From positions 1 to 13,352 of the forward strand of contig DASYRG010000091.1 in NCBI GenBank assembly GCA_036004665.1: DNA of 13,352 nt, given 5' to 3'. This DNA is from JACQGZ01 sp036004665. Lineage in GTDB: Bacteria > Sysuimicrobiota > Sysuimicrobiia > Sysuimicrobiales > Humicultoraceae. Below, in pieces: positions 6,595-11,993 of this stretch. The translations under genes and the position numbers were made by a program. The notes beneath the pieces are model-generated. The model saw nothing but the letters and a program-made list of their open reading frames with translations, did not search any database and had not been told where the DNA came from. How positions within the stretch are numbered: the stretch's first letter is position 1; every line of letters begins with the position of its first letter.

Positions 6595-6648
6595 GAAGGC
6601 ACGAGCGAAGGCGGCAAAGATTGCGCTGGCAAAGCGGATTCGAGGTTA

Positions 6649-6789
6649 GGCTCTCCCAATCACAGTAACCTCAGCCTCGCTGGTAGCTACAGGATTTCGG
6701 AGCGCAGACGGGCACGCTAAGGGGGCCCGCGCGACCGGTGCGGTCGTTCGTCTTACCCATAAGACATTAGGGCGGCCAGCTAGGACCCA
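6649..6789. other. gene-poor gap upstream of the cupredoxin
   Basis: About 140 bp without a credible gene. The only structure I see is a small inverted repeat CGACCG-GTG-CGGTCG at 6732-6746. This interval probably contains the right edge of the lower-GC cargo block, because GC rises sharply again from about 6800. Confidence 0.4.
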
Positions 6790-7132
6790 TCAGGATTCCC
6801 GACTCCCCGCCACGAGGGCCACTTTGCCCTCTACGGGCGCCGGACTGGCGGACCTCCGCAGGGCGAAGGGGCGACCCCGCCCTCCGGCACGTCTCCGAGG
6901 CGCGAGGCGCAGCGCCTCGGCCGGAACCTCGAGCTCGACCCCGTACCTCCCGACCCGGCGGAGCCCCGCCCCGAGCTGACGGGCGAGGCGCCGGATCGCG
7001 CCGCGCATGGTGAGGGAGTCGGAGTAGATGCGCCAGACCTTCTCCGCGTCGTTGTAAGGTGGCGACGACCTCGCGCTCGGCGGCGGTCAGGGGTGGGGGT
7101 GTCTTGCGGAAGGGGTGTGGTAAACTCTCCAT
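6790..7132 (-). pseudogene. small phage-type hypothetical protein, frame broken near 7055-7058
   Basis: ATG 7132 has an excellent ribosome site (GGAGGAGG nine bases upstream) and begins MESLPHPFRKTPPPLTAAER. The frame then reads ACC TTA CAA CGA; removing one T gives ACC TAC AAC GAC and a convincing continuation, YNDAEKVWRIYSDSLTMRGA, then RRVGRYGVELEVPAEALRL, to a stop at 6790. The second part has no start codon of its own before an internal ATG. I recall small phage proteins with a similar pattern (Tyr-Asn-Asp...Val-Trp...Tyr-Ser-Asp, then a Gly-Val-Glu-x-x-Val-Pro strand), but no function is known. The reconstructed product is about 113 aa. The gene lies just downstream of terS on the same strand, as is usual for small genes in packaging modules. 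Confidence 0.65.
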
Positions 7133-7151
7133 CGGATCGTTCCTCCTCCTT

Positions 7152-7184
7152 CGCCCGGTTCGCGCTCACAACGCGGGCCGGGCG
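7152..7184 (+). terminator. strong 13-pair hairpin followed by a T-rich tract on the plus strand
   Basis: CGCCCGGTTCGCG (7152-7164) pairs with CGCGGGCCGGGCG (7172-7184) around CTCACAA. The two central T-G pairs are wobbles only in plus-strand RNA; in minus-strand RNA they become A-C mismatches. The plus strand continues GTTCGCTTTTCTT. This asymmetry suits a terminator for plus-strand, antisense transcription, although no plus gene ends here. On the minus strand the hairpin sits just before the ribosome site of the gene starting at 7132. Confidence 0.4.
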
Positions 7185-7302
7185 GTTCGCTTTTCTTAGT
7201 CAGTCAAAGTCCAGTCCCTGGACTCTGTGGCCGCCGGAGGGCCGGAGGCGTAATCTTGGGCGGGACCCCCGGCGGCACTATCCCTCCCGCCCGCTCCGAG
7301 AG

Positions 7303-7656
7303 TCAGCGCACACCGAAGAATGACGCGGCCGCGTCGGCATCCTCGGGCACGTCGAGCCTCCCCCGGTCCACGGGCGTCATCCCCAACCGCGCCAGACACT
7401 CCCGAAAGGCCGCAGAGTGGTCTCTCAGCACTTGCAGCGCGGGGTGCTTCACCATGCGCCCCTGCCGGTTCTGCGCCGTGACGCCGGCCTCCGTGACCGC
7501 GTGGTAGGCCTCGACGTAGATTCCCCAGTACATGCAGGCCGTCGCCAGCAGATCCACATCCAGCTCCGTCACCATCTGGTGGTGGCGGAGCTTCGGCTCA
7601 AGCTCGCGCCACTTCGCCAGCGCCACGCCCTTGAGCCACATCGGCGGTTGCAGCAC
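7303..7656 (-). CDS. terS: phage terminase small subunit, P27 family
   Basis: The small subunit recognises packaging sites and loads the large subunit. The 117-aa frame shows the P27-type pattern: LQPPMWLKGVALAKWREL (Pro-rich start then a Trp helix), then VTELDVDLLATACMYWGIYV, EAYHAVTEAGVTAQNRQGRM, VKHPALQVLRDHSAAFRECL and LGMTPVDRGRL. GTG 7656 is the first start in this frame, but the same frame stays open upstream without any start and encodes family-like GENRKPARAKRRAGTFRPHR. The missing N-terminus probably comes from the overlapping frame beginning at GTG 7829 or ATG 7844 (AKKIKIVGPDAHKVKIKVKG), implying one more indel. The start should be considered unresolved. It lies on the same strand as terL but is separated from it by the cargo block. 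Confidence 0.82.
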   Translation of the reverse strand: MLQPPMWLKGVALAKWRELEPKLRHHQMVTELDVDLLATACMYWGIYVEAYHAVTEAGVTAQNRQGRMVKHPALQVLRDHSAAFRECLARLGMTPVDRGRLDVPEDADAAASFFGVR

Positions 7657-7844
7657 TGCCGTAGCAGTGCTGACGGGCGGCGGCCGCCGCTCCCGGTGCG
7701 GGCGAAAAGTCCCGGCGCGCCGCTTGGCCCGAGCCGGTTTGCGGTTCTCCCCGCCCCTCGCCGGCGGCCCTTGACCTTGATCTTCACCTTGTGGGCATCA
7801 GGACCGACGATCTTGATTTTCTTCGCCACCGACGACACCCCCAT
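7657..7844 (-). pseudogene. probable displaced 5' segment of terS
   Basis: From ATG 7844, or GTG 7829 with GGGGGTG upstream, the frame reads a basic N-terminus (AKKIKIVGPDAHKVKIKVKG) and then degenerates into low-complexity Arg/Ser sequence. The terS frame carries better family-like residues over the second half of this stretch. A single-base change around 7740-7770 would join the two. A separate very small gene is the alternative. Confidence 0.4.
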
Positions 7845-7993
7845 TTTTCTGGATTACATATTGTGGCGTTCGCTGGCCTCGCGCGCGCATGACCGGGAGA
7901 CCGGTTCCGAGCCAGCTTTGCAGCGATTTTGATCCCCCTCCCTGTGCAACCGTTGCCAGCGAGAAGAATCCGACCACGAGATGCCCTTGGGTA

Positions 7994-8018
7994 AGTCCCT
8001 CGCATGGTGCGAGGGACT
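7994..8018. repeat. perfect 11-bp hairpin, first of a tandem pair
   Basis: AGTCCCTCGCA-TGG-TGCGAGGGACT. No T run follows on either strand. It shares the apex TCGCA-N3-TGCGA with the next hairpin, 4 bp away. Confidence 0.85.
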
Positions 8019-8022
8019 ACCA

Positions 8023-8053
8023 CCAGAACTGTCGCAGCCTGCGACAGTTCTGG
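8023..8053. repeat. perfect 14-bp hairpin, second of a tandem pair
   Basis: CCAGAACTGTCGCA-GCC-TGCGACAGTTCTGG. With the hairpin at 7994-8018 it forms a twin structure in the 263-bp gap between the zincin gene and the terS region. Neither looks like a standard terminator. A REP-like element, a protein-binding site, a packaging site or a replication structure are all possible. Confidence 0.88.
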
Positions 8054-8107
8054 GCGTCCCCCCGGGGCGGAGGCGGCGAGCGAGGGCCGCCCCATTCTTG
8101 CACCGCA

Positions 8108-8560
8108 TCACACGCGTTCTCCGAAGGTTGCGGCTACGCCCTCCTCGTACCGGAACGCGCGCGCCTCGAGGAGCGCATGCTCCTCTTCCGTCCTCGGCCA
8201 CTGGTAGCGGGCGAAGTCGTGAACGTGGTGCAGCTCGTGCGCAACAATCCTGACGACATCCAGCGGCGACTGGTCAGCGCGCACCCGGCCCTCGTGCAGA
8301 TGCAGGCTCCGAGCCTCGCCCGTCAGCCCGCGATCCCCCCGCCAGGCCTTCGGCTCCCCGCCGCTGAGCCGCGCCATCCGCTCCTCCATCGCCAGCCAGG
8401 ATTCCGCCCGCCATTCCGGAACCGGACGAATCCAGGAGATGCGCACCTCCTCGGCGAGGCCGAGGTCACGGAGGCACAGCGCCAGCGCACGCTCCCCGGC
8501 CATCCGGACTTCGAGCGGCACCGATTCGCGCGGCACCTCTTCGAACACTGCCTCAGCCAC
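8108..8560 (-). CDS. zincin-like metalloprotein with HExxH motif, 150 aa
   Basis: The motif VVRIVAHELHHVHDFARYQW holds HELHH at residues 108-112, the zinc-binding and catalytic signature of zincin peptidases, with a further His115. A downstream Glu in LLEARAF (about 132) is placed where a third ligand is expected. The N-terminal half includes VRISWIRPVPEWRAESWLAM and has no signal peptide, so the protein should be cytoplasmic. The GTG start at 8560 overlaps the end of the preceding gene (stop at 8553), indicating translational coupling. Small zincins of this kind occur in phages and islands with unknown targets; ImmA/IrrE-like cleavage of a repressor is one possible role but is unsupported by family-specific motifs. 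Confidence 0.72.
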   Translation of the reverse strand: MAEAVFEEVPRESVPLEVRMAGERALALCLRDLGLAEEVRISWIRPVPEWRAESWLAMEERMARLSGGEPKAWRGDRGLTGEARSLHLHEGRVRADQSPLDVVRIVAHELHHVHDFARYQWPRTEEEHALLEARAFRYEEGVAATFGERV

Positions 8561-8756
8561 GGACGGCCAGCCGGTTCGCCATCAAGATCTCGAGATCGTC
8601 GACGACGCGGATAAAACGCACCAACGCCAACTGCGTCTCGGGAGGAAGCGCGCTCTTGGAGTTAGAGAAGGCTTCGTGCTCCAGTGGAGTCCAGCGCAAC
8701 GTCCCCGCGCCGCCGACCATGCCCTTACTCGAAAGCAGAAAATGCGCATCCGCCAT
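8553..8756 (-). CDS. small hypothetical protein, 67 aa
   Basis: ATG 8756 is preferred over the upstream in-frame start at 8789 because GGGGGTG lies seven bases upstream of it and the preceding gene stops at 8762, five bases before. The product begins MADAHFLLSSKGMVGGAGTL and ends in a helical stretch, ETQLALVRFIRVVDDLEILM. No domain is recognised. Its tight packing between two genes on the same strand (5-bp gap upstream, 8-bp overlap downstream) supports it as a real gene in the operon. Confidence 0.6.
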   Translation of the reverse strand: MADAHFLLSSKGMVGGAGTLRWTPLEHEAFSNSKSALPPETQLALVRFIRVVDDLEILMANRLAVRG

Positions 8757-8761
8757 GCTGA

Positions 8762-9310
8762 TCACACCCCCAGTCCATCGGCGCGCCACAATTCAGCGGC
8801 CTCTGCAGTCAGGCTCTCCATTCGTTGCAACTCAGTGGGAAGAGGCAACCAGCCGAGTTTATCCCGCGCGATCCCATCGACGTTGCGCGACCGCCAAGCA
8901 GTGGCGAGCAGCGCATTGAGGGCCTGAGCACCGGGAGAGGCGACATATGCCTGCACCTCTCGAAGCAACGCCACCCACTCAGGGAAGGCCGCTTCGGCCA
9001 GGCGGCGATTGACGATCTCCCTAGCGGCATCGACTGCCTGGCGCTGCCTGGACGCGGCCTCGAGTAACGCCATCTCCAGCCGCGCAAGGTCCTCCTCCTC
9101 GGCCGCCGTCGTAGCGAGTTCTTTCCTGATGCGATCGCTTTCAGGACTCTGGCGCCCGCCTGCAGCCAGCTCGGCCGCGGCCAGAGCCGAGGTCAGTTCT
9201 TCTATCCGCGCCTTCCGGGCTTTGATTGCACCGGTGGTCTCACGGAGGCGCGAATAGATCGCCATGGATTTCGCCTGCTCACGCTCTAGCTCTACCGTTT
9301 GGATAGTCAC
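8762..9310 (-). CDS. coiled-coil protein, 182 aa
   Basis: GTG 9310, with GGGAG just upstream, starts 14 bp after the preceding stop and removes the Pro/Arg-rich sequence that a start at 9520 would add. Residues 1-115 are almost entirely helical and charged, with heptads such as ARIEELTSALAAAELAAG and AAEEEDLARLEMALLEAASR. The C-terminal third is more globular (FPEWVALLREVQAYVASPGA; RDKLGWLPLPTELQRMESLT). No enzyme motif is visible. The function is unknown; such proteins in phage early operons may act in replication or scaffolding, but nothing here decides that. Confidence 0.7.
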   Translation of the reverse strand: MTIQTVELEREQAKSMAIYSRLRETTGAIKARKARIEELTSALAAAELAAGGRQSPESDRIRKELATTAAEEEDLARLEMALLEAASRQRQAVDAAREIVNRRLAEAAFPEWVALLREVQAYVASPGAQALNALLATAWRSRNVDGIARDKLGWLPLPTELQRMESLTAEAAELWRADGLGV

Positions 9311-9324
9311 GGCTCCCAACCTCG

Positions 9325-9621
9325 TCACCTCCGTGCAGATTGCCGCGCCATTCGGCGGCGCGGCCGTGCCAGCATCCTCCGACTCGGGGCGGCAGCGGGT
9401 GCCGATCCCCGCGGATCCCTGGCCTCTTTCAACCAGCTGATGACGTCGTCGAGGTCGAAGGCATAGGAGCGCCCGAGCTTGGCCCTCGGAACGCTCGCCG
9501 ACTGGGGGCGGATGGCACACCAGCCGTAAACCGTCCGAGGGCTGACGCCCAAGGCCTCGGCCAGCTCGCCGATCGTCAAGAAGGGCCGCTGGTAGATCGT
9601 CACGGCCGGGCTGTCAGCCAT
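9325..9621 (-). CDS. helix-turn-helix DNA-binding protein, excisionase/MerR-like, 98 aa
   Basis: ATG 9621 has GGAGGG at good spacing and overlaps the helicase stop by 8 bp, so translation is probably coupled. Residues 14-66 form a winged helix of the excisionase/AlpA type: FLTIGELAEALGVSPRTVYG is the helix-turn-helix, followed by the wing (KLGRSYAFDLDDVISWL). The tail (residues 70-98) is strongly basic and rich in Arg, which would add non-specific DNA contacts. It may control the operon or help excision. A second, smaller HTH protein of the same class lies at 11139-11342, so which one is the true excisionase is open. A large inverted repeat lies directly upstream of its ribosome site. Confidence 0.8.
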   Translation of the reverse strand: MADSPAVTIYQRPFLTIGELAEALGVSPRTVYGWCAIRPQSASVPRAKLGRSYAFDLDDVISWLKEARDPRGSAPAAAPSRRMLARPRRRMARQSARR

Positions 9622-11122
9622 CGGTACCCTCCGGCCTGGCCGAAACCTTCCCAAATGCCATTCCGCCACCTATAGAACCCTTGGTGGTGGAATGGAATGT
9701 TTCGGCCAGGCAAAAGCGGTATGGATCACCCTTCCTGCCCCTACCGGCGACCAGCGCCCGCCCCGAGTCCTTCAACAGGCGTAGCGCCCGGGAGGTCTGC
9801 TCAAGGGAGGGCCGGGGGTCGTCCAAAGCGTCCCGAATCTCCTCACGTGTCAGCCCAGGCCCCTCGGCTGGTAGAAGCGGGAGAACGCGTTGAGCAACCT
9901 CATGCAGGCGGACCTTGTCGGGGGACCCGAGGGCCACGATGTTGTCCCCCGTCTTCTCGATCATTAGGACGCGGGGAGTGATGTCAAACCGGCTGACCGC
10001 CTTGATGAGCCTGCGGTTCTCTGCCTCGTCGGTCCTCAACTCGAGGGCGATGTCGCAGAGCGCGACTAGCGCGGTGCTGCCGGCGTGGGAGAGGCCTTCC
10101 GCCCCCTCCGTCTTCCGAAGATGGTGGGCGGCCATCACGGCGATGTTGCGGCGCCGTGCCAGGAGGACCAGCGGCTGCATTGCAGTAACGACCTTCGCGC
10201 TATCGTTCTCGTCCACGATGCCGGCGAACGAACGGATCGTGTCCACGAAGAGAACATCCAGGGGTGCGGTGGCCTCGACTCGCTGGAGGACCGTCGGCCA
10301 GGGCGTGCCGTCAGCGAACCAGACCAGGAGTTTGTCTGTGTCCAAACCCCAGCGGTGGAACCGATCTCGCATCACGGTGCGCGGCTCTTCCGAGAGGATC
10401 AAGATCTTCCGGTCAGGATGGGCGCGGTGGAGGTCCCGCAGGCCGATGCTCATGCTGGTCGACTTGCCCGCCACCTTGCTGTGACCGGATATCAAAGTCA
10501 CCAGGCCGGGCCCGCTTAGCCCTTCCTGTCCCCATAGGGGGAACCAGGGCTGGCCGGGCTCGGCCTGCTCCCGCACCAGGTCGGCCGCAGATTCGATTCC
10601 TCCACCACCCCTCTCTAAGGGGAGCGATGGCATTTGAATTGCCCGGACGCCCTCCAGCATCCGCTCGCCGAGGGCGAGAAGCTGTTCAGGTTCGTACCCG
10701 TCGAGGGCGGCGTGGTGGATCTCGGCGCCGAAGGCGGCAAGCGTGCGCTTCAGCCAGTCTCTCCGCAATATGGCCACGTGCTGCGGCAGCAGGGCAGGCG
10801 TAACGGTCGCGTCAAGCAGCGACGTCACGTAGGCGGCTCCGCCGGCTTCATCCAGTTCTCCGCGCTGCCGGAGCCGGTCGGTCACGGTGATCAGATCAGG
10901 GCGCTGGCTCGCAGCCCAGAGGTCCAAGATGGCGGTGAAGATGCGCCGATGGCCCTTGTGGTAGAACGCCTCGGGGGCCAAATTACCCAGGGCGATATCG
11001 AGGAGCTCATTGCTCTCACCCGCAGCGAGAAAGCCGCCGAGAACGCTTTGTTCAACCTCCACGTTGTGAGGGGGGACCTGCTCCTGGGGGAGCCTCATTG
11101 TCGAAGTGGAGCTGCGGCCCAT
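9614..11122 (-). CDS. replicative helicase: DnaB N-terminal domain fused to a RecA-like/AAA_25 ATPase and winged helix
   Basis: This protein should drive element replication. Starting at ATG 11122 (AGGA six bases upstream) it has 502 aa. Residues about 11-125 match the DnaB N-terminal helical domain (PHNVEVEQSVLGGFL; EAFYHKGHRRIFTAILDLWA; AYVTSLLDATVT). Residues about 195-380 form a RecA-like ATPase with Walker A GHSKVAGKST (213-222), which differs from the DnaB consensus and is closer to RepA/AAA_25 helicases, Walker B VLFVD (290-294) and a sensor-like MAAHHLRKTEG. Residues about 410-470 look like a winged helix (LTREEIRDALDDPRPSLEQT). The last 30 residues lie over a large inverted repeat and have no family-like character. 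Starts at 11242 or 11098 are alternatives. No primase domain is present. Confidence 0.88.
   Translation of the reverse strand: MGRSSTSTMRLPQEQVPPHNVEVEQSVLGGFLAAGESNELLDIALGNLAPEAFYHKGHRRIFTAILDLWAASQRPDLITVTDRLRQRGELDEAGGAAYVTSLLDATVTPALLPQHVAILRRDWLKRTLAAFGAEIHHAALDGYEPEQLLALGERMLEGVRAIQMPSLPLERGGGGIESAADLVREQAEPGQPWFPLWGQEGLSGPGLVTLISGHSKVAGKSTSMSIGLRDLHRAHPDRKILILSEEPRTVMRDRFHRWGLDTDKLLVWFADGTPWPTVLQRVEATAPLDVLFVDTIRSFAGIVDENDSAKVVTAMQPLVLLARRRNIAVMAAHHLRKTEGAEGLSHAGSTALVALCDIALELRTDEAENRRLIKAVSRFDITPRVLMIEKTGDNIVALGSPDKVRLHEVAQRVLPLLPAEGPGLTREEIRDALDDPRPSLEQTSRALRLLKDSGRALVAGRGRKGDPYRFCLAETFHSTTKGSIGGGMAFGKVSARPEGTDG
9635..9710. repeat. 76-bp imperfect inverted repeat at the 3' end of the helicase gene
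   Basis: The outer arms CCTGGCCGAAAC (9635-9646) and GTTTCGGCCAGG (9699-9710) are perfect complements. Inner arms at 9658-9670 (CCATTCCGCCACC) and 9683-9695 (GGTGGTGGAATGG) pair at 12 of 13 positions around a 12-nt loop. The unpaired bases between inner and outer arms are 11 on one side and 3 on the other. It ends just before the ribosome site of the HTH gene starting at 9621. Confidence 0.85.
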
Positions 11123-11138
11123 CTCCGGTCCTGCACCT

Positions 11139-11342
11139 TTAGCGATTCTGCTCGCCTGACCGTAGAAGCTGATCGAGGGCATCCCGTGGAACAACAAGAC
11201 GGCGCCCGAGCTTGACGGCAGGCACGACGCCCTCGCGGACAAGTTTGTAGAGTGAGCTCTGCGGGATACCTAAAGAGGCAGCACTCTCGGGGATCGAAAA
11301 GGCCCGTCGTTCGACTGTAGCCAGCTGCGATCGTCTCTTCAC
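11139..11342 (-). CDS. small excisionase-family HTH protein, 67 aa
   Basis: GTG 11342 follows GGAGGT at about 10 bp and gives a compact product. Residues 14-60 are an excisionase/MerR-like winged helix: AFSIPESAASLGIPQSSLYK is the helix-turn-helix and LVREGVVPAVKLGRRLVVPR the wing, followed by DALDQLL. Proteins of this size and fold next to an att site act as directionality factors (Xis) or as regulators. It is the first gene of the minus-strand operon, nearest to attR, and the helicase starts 17 bp after it. An in-frame start at 11528 would add about 62 residues of unstructured sequence and overlap the promoter candidate, so I reject it. Confidence 0.8.
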   Translation of the reverse strand: MKRRSQLATVERRAFSIPESAASLGIPQSSLYKLVREGVVPAVKLGRRLVVPRDALDQLLRSGEQNR

Positions 11343-11526
11343 GCTTTGCGCCACCTCCTCGGGCGATGCCCAACAACAAAAACCGGGCGAGCGATGCAGG
11401 TTGTCTACCCTGCAACTCCCGTCCGGTGGTTTGGCCGGCGCCCGCGTCACCGCGAGGGTGGTACTTCCGGCCGAACGATCACTGTCCGCCGTGACCCGCG
11501 GCCGCTCCCACGAGGAAGACGGCATC

Positions 11527-11554
11527 ATTATGGGCGTACCTTTTCAGTGGTGAA
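11527..11554 (-). promoter_or_regulatory. candidate promoter of the minus-strand element operon
   Basis: On the minus strand TTCACC (11554-11549) and CATAAT (11532-11527) are separated by 16 bp, matching sigma-70 at 4 and 5 of 6 positions. The leader to the first start at 11342 would be about 180 nt and include the TGCAGG/CCTGCA inverted repeat. Confidence 0.4.
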
Positions 11555-11631
11555 GATTTGGTCCAGTTACGTCATTCTCCTGCTAGCGGCACGTCTTTTG
11601 AAGCTGGAGGAGGAGGATCTCCCTAGTAGGC

Positions 11632-11649
11632 TGTTGCCTTCCTGTTGCC
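11632..11649. repeat. candidate integrase arm-type site, right copy (paired TGTTGCC)
   Basis: Identical to 431-448 over 18 bp, with TGTTGCC twice at 11-bp spacing. It lies 143 bp from the att core on the attR side, so in the circular form the two copies flank the core at unequal distances, as P and P' arms do. Confidence 0.65.
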
Positions 11650-11792
11650 TAAACGAGGGGGAAAAGTGGGGAATCACCGGGAACGACCGGGAAGCAGCCG
11701 CTAAGATTGCTCAGCTGCAAACGCAGGCACGGCGCGGGTTTCCGCGTCTTTCTTGGGTTTCGGCGCCTGCGCGTCTGGAGGGCTGAGCCTTA

Positions 11793-11815
11793 TTCGAACC
11801 CAGGCGGGCCCACCA
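11793..11815. repeat. attR core: 23-bp direct repeat, copy 2
   Basis: Exact second copy of the tRNA 3' end. Only the T-loop/T-stem 3' strand/acceptor half is present, so it is not a tRNA gene. On the minus strand the three bases next to the core are TAA, in frame with the int 3' end. Confidence 0.95.
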
Positions 11816-11993
11816 CGCGTCTTTGCTCTCCGCAGTTACACCTCGCGCTCTCGGCGCCAGGATTTCCCCGGCTACTTTTGGCCGAACACTTCACGGGTAA
11901 AACTGCGGTTGTATGCGGGGCACGCGGCCCAGAGAGTCGGCGCCGTGAACCCAGAGGGTCGGTCGCTCAATCCGTCTCAGAAGGAGGGGAACG
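11816..11993. other. host intergenic DNA downstream of the original tRNA
   Basis: 178 bp of chromosomal DNA that would have followed the tRNA before integration. It begins CGCGTCTTTGCTCT. I see no gene and no clear terminator; it ends with the strong ribosome site of the next gene. Confidence 0.5.

Larger units (their letters stand above)
7845..8107. other. intergenic region upstream of terS
   Basis: No credible gene on either strand. Open frames here are Arg/Ala-rich, typical of GC-rich non-coding DNA, and are interrupted in meaning by the twin hairpins. In many phages the position just upstream of terS carries the packaging (pac/cos) site, so that role is possible here. Confidence 0.5.
11343..11792. 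other. regulatory region between the first operon gene and attR
   Basis: 450 bp without a credible gene. It contains a minus-strand promoter candidate (11527-11554), an inverted repeat TGCAGG-N8-CCTGCA (11395-11414), one arm-type site (11632-11649), and two ACCGGGAA copies 10 bp apart (11676-11683 and 11686-11693). In the excised circle this region would be joined to the int 3' end and form attP together with the att core. Confidence 0.6.
365..11815. mobile_element. integrated capsid-less phage satellite or reduced prophage, about 11.4 kb
   Basis: The boundaries are set by the 23-bp direct repeats at 365-387 and 11793-11815. Inside are a tyrosine integrase, an excisionase-like HTH protein, a DnaB-type helicase, terminase small and large subunits, several small phage-type genes and a cargo block of exported proteins. 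All phage-type genes are on the minus strand. Portal, capsid, maturation protease, tail and lysis genes are not visible in any frame. This composition resembles phage satellites, which rely on a helper for virions, but a prophage that has lost its structural module would look the same. Which of the two it is, and whether it can still excise, is inference. Confidence 0.9.

Noticed and set aside
7990..8060. A minimal CRISPR array
   Set aside because: The two palindromes are different sequences without regular spacers, and no cas gene is present.
7784..8201. Minus-strand frames across the twin hairpins
   Set aside because: They are Arg-rich and low in complexity, and run through perfect inverted repeats; no start signals or family resemblance.
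9340..10803. Several plus-strand frames over the helicase and HTH genes
   Set aside because: They are antisense to well-supported genes and have no ribosome sites or domains.
11793..11815. A second tRNA gene
   Set aside because: Only the 3' 23 bases are present, with no D arm or anticodon arm; it is the att repeat.
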